DNA of 64,000 nt from JAIQFL01 sp035295745. Its GTDB lineage: Bacteria; Acidobacteriota; Terriglobia; Bryobacterales; Bryobacteraceae. This document shows, piece after piece, positions 1 to 7,793 of the stretch. The stretch spans positions 1 to 64,000 of the forward strand of contig DATGIL010000069.1 of the NCBI GenBank assembly GCA_035295745.1. Reading direction: 5' to 3'. A program made the position numbers and the translations under genes. How positions within the stretch are numbered: position 1 is the stretch's first letter; each line of letters starts with the position of its first letter. The notes under the pieces are model-generated. The model was not told the origin of the DNA and did not search any database. It saw nothing but the letters and a program-made list of their open reading frames with translations.

Positions 1-707
1 CCATCTGCCGGTACGGGATGCGCGCGACGATACCTCTGCAGCAGTTAGAGATGTGGCGCGGACACTCCTGTCCGCAGCGTCGACACTCCTGTCGACGCTT
101 TTCGGGCGTCTACCAATTCTGCTGTTCCAGATGTGCCGAAGAGCATCGCCGTCCGAAAAAGTCTCGACAAGAGTGTCGAGATGGCAAACAGGGTGTTTAC
201 GCCACAGCTGTCCGCAGGAGTTCGTACGCGTGTCGATAGACGGGCGCGCAAACCTCAGGCGATGTGTGCGCCGCGCGTTCCTACGTATACCGAATAAATC
301 GATTGGACGGGCGTACATGAACGCTCGAAAGGATCATTTCGGTGTCGCCCGACCACACCGTAGATATGTGCATGCAGATCAAGACGGAGAGCCGGATTCG
401 CCATCTGCCGGTACTTGATGCGCGCAGCAGTTAGAGATGTGGCGCGGACACTCCTGTCCGCAGCGTCGACACTCCTGCCGACGCTTTTCGGGCGTCTACC
501 AATTCTCCAGTTCGAGATGTGCGGAAGAGCATCGCTGTCCGAAAAGTCTCGACAAGAGTGTCGAGACGGCAAACAACAGTGTTTGCGCCACAGCTGTCCG
601 CAGGAGTTTCGTACGCGTGTCGACAGACGGGCGCGCAAACCTCAGGCGATGTGGGCGCCGCGCGTCCCTACGTATACCGAATAAATCGATTGGCTGGCGC
701 ACATGAA
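1..707. repeat. Two direct copies of a ~320-bp repeat made of tetraloop hairpins
   Basis: Copy A begins at or before the window edge and runs to about 320. Copy B runs from about 402 to 707 at an offset of 386-401 bases. Each copy holds several near-perfect stem-loops with four-base loops. In copy A these are a 7-bp stem around CTCC (58-75), a 9-bp stem around CTCC (77-98) and an 8-bp stem around AGAG (162-181). The last part of each copy (about 284-320 and 671-707) matches the final codons of the SMP-30 lactonase gene, so the repeated unit carries a duplicated gene 3' end. No credible gene lies in 1-641. A shorter relative of the hairpin pair occurs near 2.6 kb. Confidence 0.85.
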
Positions 708-1694
708 CAGGCGATTGCGGTGCGCCCCGCCGAAGCAGACATTCGCGCAAATCTCCGGCAGGAGAATCATCCCGATGCGCTCCCCGCCTGGTGCGAAGAT
801 GTGTACACCATCGTATCCCGCGCCGACCCATCCCGCGCCCGTCCAGATGTTGCCGTCGATATCCGCGCGGATGCCGTCGGCCAAACCCGAGCCCTTGCCT
901 TTGATCTCCATCGAAATGAACTGGCGCCCATTTTTCAGGCTCTTCGCGTCGGCGACGTCAAACACCTGGATGATGTTGGGGGCCTGGGGATAATGCGTGG
1001 AACCCGTGTCGCAGATGTATAACTTCTTGTAGTCGGGTGAAAAACACAAGCCGTTCGGTTTGAACATTTCGTTGGTGACCATCTCCATCTTGGCCGTCTT
1101 CGGATCGATGCGGTACACCGCCTCCTTGATTTCGAGTGGAGCTTTGGTGCCTTCGTATTCGCCCAGGATGCCGTAGCCGGGATCGGTGAACCAGATGCCG
1201 CCATCGGGGTGCACCACGATATCGTTGGGTGCGTTGAGCGGCTTGCCCTGCCACTTGTCCGCCAGCACCGTCACTTCGCCGTTGGGCTCCTGCCGCACCA
1301 CACGGCGCGTGACATGCTCGCACGTAAGCTGGCGCCCTTCGTAATCGAAGGTATTGCCGTTGCTGTAATTGGAGGGCTTCCGAAGGACACTCACGTGGCC
1401 GTCTTCTTCGAGCCAGCGGAGCTGCCGGTTGTTGGGGATGTCGCTACAGACCAGATATCCGCCCGCGCCACTCCACGCCGGCCCTTCGGCCCAGAGCGCC
1501 CCGGTGTAGAGCCGCTGGATGGTTGTGTTTCCGATTTTGTACTTCGCGAAACGCGGATCCAGTACCTGAACATCGGGATCGGGGTAGTGGATCGGCTCCT
1601 TGCCGCTCCAGTCGCGCTGGGTCTGCGCCAATGCGGGCAGACTCGCGCCGGCAGTTGCCAACTTCAAAAACGATCTGCGGTGTAATGCGCTCAC
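642..1694 (-). CDS. Tat-exported SMP-30/gluconolactonase family protein
   Basis: This is a predicted periplasmic six-bladed propeller lactonase that would hydrolyse sugar lactones such as gluconolactone. The chosen GTG start (1692-1694) follows an AAGGAG ribosome site by 5 bases. It puts a twin-arginine leader (HRRSFLK, then a hydrophobic stretch ending ALAQ) at the N-terminus; an upstream ATG at 1739 would add 15 residues without a ribosome site. Family metal-ligand segments are visible: WAEGPAW, NAPNDIVV and LADGIRADIDGN. The length of 350 residues is normal for an exported family member. The last ~15 codons lie in the repeat described at 1-707, where they are duplicated. An SDR gene starts 57 bases upstream on the same strand, so the two may act on the same sugar or alcohol. 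The exact substrate cannot be told. Confidence 0.88.
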   Translation of the reverse strand: MSALHRRSFLKLATAGASLPALAQTQRDWSGKEPIHYPDPDVQVLDPRFAKYKIGNTTIQRLYTGALWAEGPAWSGAGGYLVCSDIPNNRQLRWLEEDGHVSVLRKPSNYSNGNTFDYEGRQLTCEHVTRRVVRQEPNGEVTVLADKWQGKPLNAPNDIVVHPDGGIWFTDPGYGILGEYEGTKAPLEIKEAVYRIDPKTAKMEMVTNEMFKPNGLCFSPDYKKLYICDTGSTHYPQAPNIIQVFDVADAKSLKNGRQFISMEIKGKGSGLADGIRADIDGNIWTGAGWVGAGYDGVHIFAPGGERIGMILLPEICANVCFGGAHRNRLFMCASQSIYSVYVGTRGAHIA

Positions 1695-1751
1695 GCTGGC
1701 TCCTTGCGCCTGACGGGCAGGCAGTTCCGCAGTATACATCGGAACCCGGGG

Positions 1752-2498
1752 TCAGTACATCATCCAGCCTGCATCCACGTTCAGACACTGGCCGGTCACG
1801 CCGTCGCTCAGTTCCGACGACAGAAAGAGGCAGACTCGCGCGACGTCCAGCGGCATCAGCCTTCGCTTCAAACTCTGGCTCGCAACGAAGGCCTCCGCCT
1901 GCTCGGCGGAAACGAAGCGCGCCTCAGACTCGGTCTTGATCGCACCCGGCGTGATGCAGTTGATATGGACGTTGTGCTCGCCCATTTCGCGGGCCAGGGA
2001 CCGCGTGAGCCCGATCACGCCTCCCTTCGACGTCACATAGTGGCTCATGTTCGCCATACCCAAATGGAAGGTGACCGAAGAGATGTTTACCACCTTGCCC
2101 GAACCCCGCGCCACCATTTGCGGAAGCACCGCCTGCAGGCAATGGAACATGCTCTTCACGTTGACCGCCTGCATCTCGTCCCACTGCTCTTCGGTCATTC
2201 CCAGAAAGGACTGGCGCGGATAGATGCCGGCATTGTTGATCAGGATGTCGATCTGTCCGAAATGGTGGAGAGCGCCCTCCACTGCCGGAGCGATCTCGCT
2301 GGCACGGCGCACATCGCCCGCATAAGCGCTTGCCCATCCCCCCGAAGAGCGAATCGATTCGGCGACGACCTCGTTACGCGCGGAATCGTGGTCCAGCAGA
2401 AATACACGAGCGCCCTCGGCGGCGAACAGGCGGGCGACGGACTCGCCAATTCCCGTCGCGGCGCCAGTGACCAGGGCGATCTTCGAGTCGAGCAGCAT
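1752..2498 (-). CDS. Short-chain dehydrogenase/reductase (SDR)
   Basis: A classical SDR oxidoreductase of 248 residues using NAD(P)(H), probably cytoplasmic. Rossmann motif TGAATGIG lies at residues 11-18, NNAG at 88-91, the structural Asn at 113, the catalytic Ser at 140/141, and YVTSK gives Tyr154 and Lys158. Asp37 at the end of beta-2 hints at NAD rather than NADP. An AGAGAGA-type purine stretch precedes the ATG. It stands between the SMP-30 lactonase and the E1 dehydrogenase genes on the same strand, which suggests sugar or hydroxy-acid oxidation, but substrate specificity cannot be read from sequence. The family also contains FabG-like 3-oxoacyl-ACP reductases and glucose dehydrogenases. 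Confidence 0.9.
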   Translation of the reverse strand: MLLDSKIALVTGAATGIGESVARLFAAEGARVFLLDHDSARNEVVAESIRSSGGWASAYAGDVRRASEIAPAVEGALHHFGQIDILINNAGIYPRQSFLGMTEEQWDEMQAVNVKSMFHCLQAVLPQMVARGSGKVVNISSVTFHLGMANMSHYVTSKGGVIGLTRSLAREMGEHNVHINCITPGAIKTESEARFVSAEQAEAFVASQSLKRRLMPLDVARVCLFLSSELSDGVTGQCLNVDAGWMMY

Positions 2499-2528
2499 GG
2501 GTCTCTCTCCGTCTTTGCATGATAGCGA

Positions 2529-2676
2529 ATGTCGATCAGGTCACCGGCCTGCTTTGGGCAGGTCACTGATTTGCTTTGGGCAATCTTGAAACTACTGTGC
2601 AGACTTGGTTCGCGCTCAAAAGCGTCGAGAAGAGTCTCGACGCGGCAAACAGAAGCGTTTGCGCCACATCTTCCGA
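2529..2676. repeat. Intergenic hairpin pair of the dispersed repeat family
   Basis: A perfect 9-bp stem with loop AGAG lies at 2622-2643, followed at once by a second stem (GCAAAC/GTTTGC, 2645-2662). This is the same two-hairpin order as in the repeat at 1-707 (tctcgaca/tgtcgaga, then gcaaaca/tgtttgc). Just upstream the 11-base word TGCTTTGGGCA occurs twice, near 2550 and 2571. The element lies between the E1-beta and SDR genes and could act on the shared transcript as a processing or attenuation structure. Confidence 0.75.
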
Positions 2677-3651
2677 TCAATAGCGAAATAACCAGCGGGC
2701 CTTCTCGATGACCTTCTCGGTGTTTGGCAGAAATGCGTCCTCGAGCGGTGCACTGTACGGAATGGGAGTGTCGGGAGCGGTCACGCGTACGATGGGCCCG
2801 TCCAGATATTCGAAGACGGTCTCAGTGATGGTCGCGGCTAACTCGCCAGCCATGCCGCCCGTCATCGTGTCCTCGTGCAGCAATAGCGCTTTGGAGGTCT
2901 TGCGGACGCTTTCGCAGACAGTTTCGCGATCGAGCGGGAGCAGCGTGCGCAGGTCCACCACCTCGATCGAAGCGCCTTCCGCTTCCAGTTTCTCCGCAGC
3001 CTCCAGAGCCACCCAGACCATCGCGCCATAGGTGATGATGCTCAAGTCTGTGCCTTCGCGGACGACTTTCGCCTTGCCGATCGGCACCGTGAACTCCTCG
3101 TCCGGAAGATCTTCCTTAATCTTGCGGTAGAGGCCCTTGTGCTCGAAGAACAGCACGGGGTCGTTATCGCGGATGGCCGACTTAATCAGGCCTTTGGCAT
3201 CGTACGCCGTGGCGGGGCAGACCACCTTCAAACCGGGCGTCCGCACAAACCACATCTCGGGATTCTGGGAATGGAACGGGCCGCCGTGAATTCCGCCGCC
3301 AGAAGGCGCGCGGATCACGATGGGCACGGGCGCATCCCAACGGTAACGGCTCTTGGCGGCGAAGTTCACGATCTGATCGAAGCCGCAGGAGATGAAATCG
3401 GCGAACTGCATTTCGGCGACAGGACGCAGTCCCATATACGATGCGCCGATGGCCGCACCGACGATGGCCTCTTCGGAGATCGGGGTATCCACCACCCGGC
3501 GCTCTCCGAACTTTTCGATGAAGCCGGCAGTTACTTTGAACGCGCCGCCATACACGCCGATGTCTTCGCCCAGCAGAAAGACATTGGGATCGCGCTCCAT
3601 CTCTTCCCAAAGACCTTCACGGATTGCTTCCAGGTAGGTGATCGTCGCCAT
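2677..3651 (-). CDS. 2-oxoacid dehydrogenase E1 component, beta subunit
   Basis: This is the beta half of a heterotetrameric thiamine-diphosphate E1 (pyruvate, branched-chain or acetoin type). It supports decarboxylation of a 2-oxoacid and transfer of the acyl group to the lipoyl E2. Family signatures include LLGEDIGVYGGAF, DTPISE, the APSGGGIHGGPFHSQ loop and the C-terminal transketolase domain with LLLHED. At 324 residues it is full length. The alpha subunit gene ends 3 bases upstream, so the two are co-transcribed. No E2 (lipoyl acyltransferase) or E3 gene is visible in the window; the pair must use partners encoded elsewhere. The loop composition does not settle which 2-oxoacid is used. 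Confidence 0.94.
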   Translation of the reverse strand: MATITYLEAIREGLWEEMERDPNVFLLGEDIGVYGGAFKVTAGFIEKFGERRVVDTPISEEAIVGAAIGASYMGLRPVAEMQFADFISCGFDQIVNFAAKSRYRWDAPVPIVIRAPSGGGIHGGPFHSQNPEMWFVRTPGLKVVCPATAYDAKGLIKSAIRDNDPVLFFEHKGLYRKIKEDLPDEEFTVPIGKAKVVREGTDLSIITYGAMVWVALEAAEKLEAEGASIEVVDLRTLLPLDRETVCESVRKTSKALLLHEDTMTGGMAGELAATITETVFEYLDGPIVRVTAPDTPIPYSAPLEDAFLPNTEKVIEKARWLFRY

Positions 3652-3654
3652 GGG

Positions 3655-4665
3655 CTAGTGGCTTTCGTAAACGTCGTCGAGCAGGCTCGCGGGATCGGGA
3701 AACGGGCTCTTCTCCGCCCAAGCCACCGCCTCGTCCACTTCCTGCAGAATTGACGCGCGAAGGTCGTCAAGAGCCGACTGATCGGCCCACCCTTCGCCAA
3801 GCATCTTGTCCTGGAGGCGGATGATCGGGTCGAGTTTGCCCCACTCGTCGAACAGATCTTTGGGGACGTAATGGGCGGGATCGTGCGCCGAGTGTCCGGT
3901 CATGCGGAAGGTCTTGCACTCGATCATGTAGGGACCGGCGCCGGAACGGGCATGCGCCAGCGCGCGCTGTGTAGCGGCGTGCACCGCGAGCACATCGTTC
4001 CCATCCACCATCTCCGCGGGCATATTGTATGCGGAGCCGCGATCGGCCACGTTGGCGCAAGCCATCTGCGCATTCAGAGGAGTCGAGTAGGCGTACTGGT
4101 TGTTATTGCAGATGAAGATCACCGGCAGTTTCTGGACGGTGGCGAAGTTCACGCCCTCATGCCAGGTGCCGCGGCTGGTAGCGCCGTCGCCGAAATAGCT
4201 GAAAGCGACACCGTTCTTGCCCTGATACCGCAACGCCATGGCTGCTCCGGCGGCTACGGGGACGGTGGCGGCCAGTGCACTGATGATCGAAACCAGGCCT
4301 AATCTCAGGTCGCCCATGTGCATGTTGCCCTCGCGCCCGCGCGTCAGGCCATCTACGCGGCCCATGTACTGGGCAAAGATGCGGCGCACCGGAACGCCCC
4401 GAATCAGCAGCACTGCCATATCGCGGTGGGAGGGCAACAGGACATCGTCCGGCGTGGCTAACAGCGCGGTACCCACGGGAATGGCCTCTTGCCCACGTCC
4501 CACATAAACGCCCCCCAGGATTTTCCCTTGGCGGTAGAGTTTACGCTCGATGCGATCTTCGATTTCCCGCATCAGGGACATGTAATACAAGGATTTGTGG
4601 GCCAGCTCGGCACGTTCTCCGAGCTGGCCGTTAAGGTGCGAACTGATAGCGTGTACCGCGCTCAT
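3655..4665 (-). CDS. 2-oxoacid dehydrogenase E1 component, alpha subunit
   Basis: This subunit carries most of the thiamine-diphosphate binding site. The TPP motif is clear: GDGATS at 159-164 and the paired Asn residues NNN near 187-189. It also has GRGQEA (57-61), LPSHRD, GREGNMHMGD and the phosphorylation-loop-like MTGHSAHD. At 336 residues it is full length for the two-gene E1 type. GAGGGG lies just before the ATG, giving a well-placed ribosome site. It is the first gene of the E1 pair and lies 42 bases downstream of the esterase gene, so one transcript may extend from the TesA gene through the E1 pair. Pyruvate, branched-chain 2-oxoacids and acetoin all remain possible substrates. Confidence 0.94.
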   Translation of the reverse strand: MSAVHAISSHLNGQLGERAELAHKSLYYMSLMREIEDRIERKLYRQGKILGGVYVGRGQEAIPVGTALLATPDDVLLPSHRDMAVLLIRGVPVRRIFAQYMGRVDGLTRGREGNMHMGDLRLGLVSIISALAATVPVAAGAAMALRYQGKNGVAFSYFGDGATSRGTWHEGVNFATVQKLPVIFICNNNQYAYSTPLNAQMACANVADRGSAYNMPAEMVDGNDVLAVHAATQRALAHARSGAGPYMIECKTFRMTGHSAHDPAHYVPKDLFDEWGKLDPIIRLQDKMLGEGWADQSALDDLRASILQEVDEAVAWAEKSPFPDPASLLDDVYESH

Positions 4666-4707
4666 AGGAACCCCTCGCCAGTGTTACAAGCGGTAGTATA
4701 ACGCCTT

Positions 4708-6384
4708 TTAGTATCGCCAGCTTTTAACATCGGCGCCCGGCGGCGCGGTCTTCAGCATCCACTCCATCATCTGCGGCATGAGGCGCTGGTGGAGGGTCCC
4801 GGAGGACTCGGGACCTGGAGGCCCACCGGAATATCCATGCCCCGCGCCTGCGCCGTATTCGAAGTTGCCGCCGTAATACGGCCCCTTGCCGGGGTCCTTG
4901 GTGGACTCCAGGAACTTCTCGGTAAGCCGCACCGCGCGATCGAGGTAGAAATTGTCGCTGTCGCCCACCGCAAAGTGGAGCTTGCCAATGAGCTTCGGCC
5001 CCAGCGTCTTCCAGTCGCGCTGCATGATGTAGTCGAGGTCGTAGTGCTCTTTCCAGTAGTCGGCTACTTTGCGATGGATGAGGCCGGTGCGCGGATCGAG
5101 AATCAGATCGGGATAGCCGTCTTCGCCCACCGGACTGTAGACGGCTTGCCAGATATCGAACTGCTCGCCGGAGCGACCGCGCGTGCCGAGCACCAGTTCG
5201 AACCGGATGGCGTCCTCCATGACGGAAGTGATGCGGCCATCGGTCTCGCGCTGCATCGGCACGGGCACCTGCTTCCATGCGCTGTTGGCGTAGAAGGCGT
5301 TCTTGTCCTCGTAGAGATTGACCAGCGAGTAGGCGCGGAAATCGATCGGGTCGGGGCAGGCTACCCACGTGCCGTTATAAAAGTCGGGATTGAAGACTTG
5401 CTGGGCGAGCGCCTCCCATCCGCCTGTCGAACCGCCGTACAGCACGCGCGCCCAGGGCTCGCCGATGCCGCGGAACTTCTTCTCAACGTAGGGGTAGAGT
5501 TCCTGCACCAGGGCATCGCCATACGGGCCGAGATTCGCCGAGTTCACCGCATATGAATCGTCGTAGAAAGGATTGGCATCCTGCGTGGTGACGATGATCA
5601 TGTGCGGCAGCCGCCCGCTGCTCCAATCCTGGTAAAGCTTGTAGGCATAATCGATTCCTCCGCGTCCGCCGCCTCGGCCGCCACGACCGCCAGCGGCTGC
5701 TGGTTCCGTGCGGAAGCCATTGAAGGTCGCGGCAAAATGCCCTTGCCGATACATCACCGGATAGTGGGCATCGGGATGTTCGTCGAAGCCTTCGGGCAAC
5801 AGCACTACGGCGCCCAGATACATCGGCCGACCCCAGAAATCGCTCAGCAGCTTGCTCTGTATTTTGACGTGTTTGATGTATTTCGAGTCCTTGGGCGGCT
5901 CGATCGGAGGAATGGTCTTATTGAGTTCGATGCGGATCGAACTGCTTTTGGCTGGATCGACGGTGATCTTCTGCGGCACGCTGTAGAGGTTGCCGGGCTT
6001 GCGATTCCAGTGCTGGCCTTCTCCCTGATCCATCGGGAGTTTGAGGGTTCGGCCGTCGGCGCGGTGAAATGTCTCGTAGATGTTCAGCACCGCCTGCACC
6101 GTGTACTCGCCCGCCGGAACGCGATCGAGGGATTCTCGCGGATAGCCGAGGGTTGCGCCATCGATGGTGACCGATCGGGCGCCATCGACGTCGGCACCGA
6201 ACATCTGTTGGGTGCTCAAACCCTCACTGATCTGATTGCGCGGCTCCCCCTGCGGATTGGAGGAAATGATCAGGACGACATGGCCGTCCAGGGGCTTTTC
6301 CCAGGAGATTTCAAAGCGAAGAGGAGACCGGCTTTGGGCCGTCAAACAGGCAACGGACAGGAGGAGGGACGCCAGAACACGCAT
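4708..6384 (-). CDS. Exported alpha/beta-hydrolase, putative esterase
   Basis: A 558-residue protein with a cleavable signal peptide (hydrophobic 3-15, cleavage near TAQS) and a C-terminal esterase-D/enterochelin-esterase-like hydrolase fold. The nucleophile elbow is YGGSTGGWEA (Ser in G-x-S-x-G form). A candidate acid/His region lies near GAGHGYSG at the C-terminus. The N-terminal ~170 residues form a beta-rich domain. A short Arg-Gly-Gly-rich linker (AAAGGRGGRGGGRGG) precedes the catalytic part. Upstream the TesA-like gene ends 9 bases before this start, so they form an operon of two esterases. The substrate is unknown; carbohydrate esters are one guess from the family. Confidence 0.75.
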   Translation of the reverse strand: MRVLASLLLSVACLTAQSRSPLRFEISWEKPLDGHVVLIISSNPQGEPRNQISEGLSTQQMFGADVDGARSVTIDGATLGYPRESLDRVPAGEYTVQAVLNIYETFHRADGRTLKLPMDQGEGQHWNRKPGNLYSVPQKITVDPAKSSSIRIELNKTIPPIEPPKDSKYIKHVKIQSKLLSDFWGRPMYLGAVVLLPEGFDEHPDAHYPVMYRQGHFAATFNGFRTEPAAAGGRGGRGGGRGGIDYAYKLYQDWSSGRLPHMIIVTTQDANPFYDDSYAVNSANLGPYGDALVQELYPYVEKKFRGIGEPWARVLYGGSTGGWEALAQQVFNPDFYNGTWVACPDPIDFRAYSLVNLYEDKNAFYANSAWKQVPVPMQRETDGRITSVMEDAIRFELVLGTRGRSGEQFDIWQAVYSPVGEDGYPDLILDPRTGLIHRKVADYWKEHYDLDYIMQRDWKTLGPKLIGKLHFAVGDSDNFYLDRAVRLTEKFLESTKDPGKGPYYGGNFEYGAGAGHGYSGGPPGPESSGTLHQRLMPQMMEWMLKTAPPGADVKSWRY

Positions 6385-6393
6385 CTTTGCAGT

Positions 6394-7086
6394 CTACAGC
6401 AACGGCAACAGGCTCTTGCGCACGGTTTCCTCGACAATTCGCGTGCCCTCGGCGTTGGGGTGGAGCCCATCCTTTTGCATGAGCTGCGAATTGCCTCCCA
6501 CACCGGCCAGGAGGAACGGAATCATCGGGGTCTTGTATTTCGCCGCCAGGTCGCGGTACATCTTGTCGAACTGCTGAATGTAAGTGGGCCCGTAGTTCGG
6601 CGGCAGCGTAATGCCCGCCAGCACGACTTTGGCCCCGGCCTTCTGCAGCGCCTCAATCATCTGCGAGAGGTTCGCTTCCGTGCCCGCCACGGGCTGCCCG
6701 CGAAGCCCATCGTTCGCGCCCAGCTCCAACAGCACGATTGCGGGCTTTTCGCCCAACACCAGCGACAGGCGCTCCATGCCATCCTGGGTCGTGTCTCCGC
6801 TCACTCCCATGTTGACGACGCGATGGTGGTATCCGCGTGCATCCAAGTCCTTCTGCAGCAGATCGGGGAAGCTCTGTCCGGGGTCCAGTCCCTGTCCTGC
6901 GGTGAGGCTATCGCCGAAACAGACGATCACTGGGCGGTTGTCGGCTGCGGCAGCCGGACTCTTCGGAGCCGCATCGGCGGGCGCCCTCGAGGCCTGTGAA
7001 GGTTGTGGCCGCTCTTCGCTGTGCTGGCAGCTCACCAGCGAGCAACCACACCACACGGCGCTGGCGACGATCCAAAATTTACCCAT
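6394..7086 (-). CDS. tesA: TesA-like SGNH/GDSL esterase lipoprotein
   Basis: Multifunctional acyl-CoA thioesterase/arylesterase/lysophospholipase family (E. coli TesA relative). SGNH blocks are in order: GDSLTAG (Ser60), MGVSGDTT, GANDGLRG (Asn125) and KDGLHPN (Asp206, His209). The N-terminus has a lipobox LVSC with Cys20, so the protein is likely a lipoprotein, followed by an Ala/Pro-rich spacer (22-50). At 230 residues it is family length plus the spacer. It is divergent from the YbbA/YbbP-type exporter genes, with only 20 bases between the two starts. The same head-to-head order (tesA against ybbA-ybbP) is known in E. coli, which supports the assignment. Confidence 0.9.
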   Translation of the reverse strand: MGKFWIVASAVWCGCSLVSCQHSEERPQPSQASRAPADAAPKSPAAAADNRPVIVCFGDSLTAGQGLDPGQSFPDLLQKDLDARGYHHRVVNMGVSGDTTQDGMERLSLVLGEKPAIVLLELGANDGLRGQPVAGTEANLSQMIEALQKAGAKVVLAGITLPPNYGPTYIQQFDKMYRDLAAKYKTPMIPFLLAGVGGNSQLMQKDGLHPNAEGTRIVEETVRKSLLPLL

Positions 7087-7106
7087 CTGAATGCCATAAT
7101 AAAGGT

Positions 7107-7793
7107 TTGATCCAGGTTCGCGCGCTTACCAAGTCCATCGATACCGGCACCCACCGGGTGGATATTCTCAAAGGCATCGATTTGGAAATCCCGAAAGGGC
7201 AATTTGCGGCCATCATGGGCCCTTCGGGTAGCGGTAAGAGCACACTTCTTGGCCTGCTCGCAGGTCTCGACTCTCCGACTAGCGGACAGGTTCTGCTGGA
7301 CGGCGAAGACATCACGCATCTGTCGGAAGACGCCATGGCGCAACTGCGCGGCCGCAAAATCGGCTTCGTCTTTCAGTCATACCACCTCATCCCCACCCTG
7401 ACAGCGGAGGAGAACGTGCTGCTGCCGATGGAATTGGCAGGGCGCAGCGGCCCCGAGAACAATGGGCGGAGTGGATGGTCGACGCGCGCCCGCGAGCTGC
7501 TCGCACGGGTGGGACTCAAAGATCGCTTCGATCACTACCCCGTACAACTCTCGGGCGGAGAGCAGCAGCGCGTGGCACTCGCACGCGCCTTTGCCTTGCG
7601 TCCGCCGATTCTGCTGGCGGATGAACCCACCGGCAATCTCGACAGCGCCACGGGACGCGTGGTTCTGGATTTGCTTCGCACCTTGAATCGCGAAGAGGGC
7701 GCGACGATGGTCCTGGTCACTCACGAGCAGTCGCTCGCCGATTCCGCCGATCGCCGCATTGTGATGCAGGACGGCCTGATCGTAAGCCAATGA
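7107..7793 (+). CDS. ybbA: ABC transporter ATP-binding protein, YbbA/LolD type
   Basis: ATPase of a MacB/LolCDE-class ABC system (228 residues). It has Walker A GPSGSGKST, Q-loop VFQSYHLIP, signature LSGGEQQRV, Walker B ILLADEP and H-loop VTHEQ. The homologous part begins right at a TTG codon (7107); the only in-frame codons farther upstream would run into the oppositely directed tesA coding region, so TTG is the provisional start. AAAGG lies too close to it to be an ideal ribosome site, so the start is uncertain. The stop overlaps the next ATG (ATGA at 7790), so the permease is translationally coupled. It probably powers lipid or lipoprotein-type extraction rather than import. Confidence 0.9.
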   Translation: MIQVRALTKSIDTGTHRVDILKGIDLEIPKGQFAAIMGPSGSGKSTLLGLLAGLDSPTSGQVLLDGEDITHLSEDAMAQLRGRKIGFVFQSYHLIPTLTAEENVLLPMELAGRSGPENNGRSGWSTRARELLARVGLKDRFDHYPVQLSGGEQQRVALARAFALRPPILLADEPTGNLDSATGRVVLDLLRTLNREEGATMVLVTHEQSLADSADRRIVMQDGLIVSQ

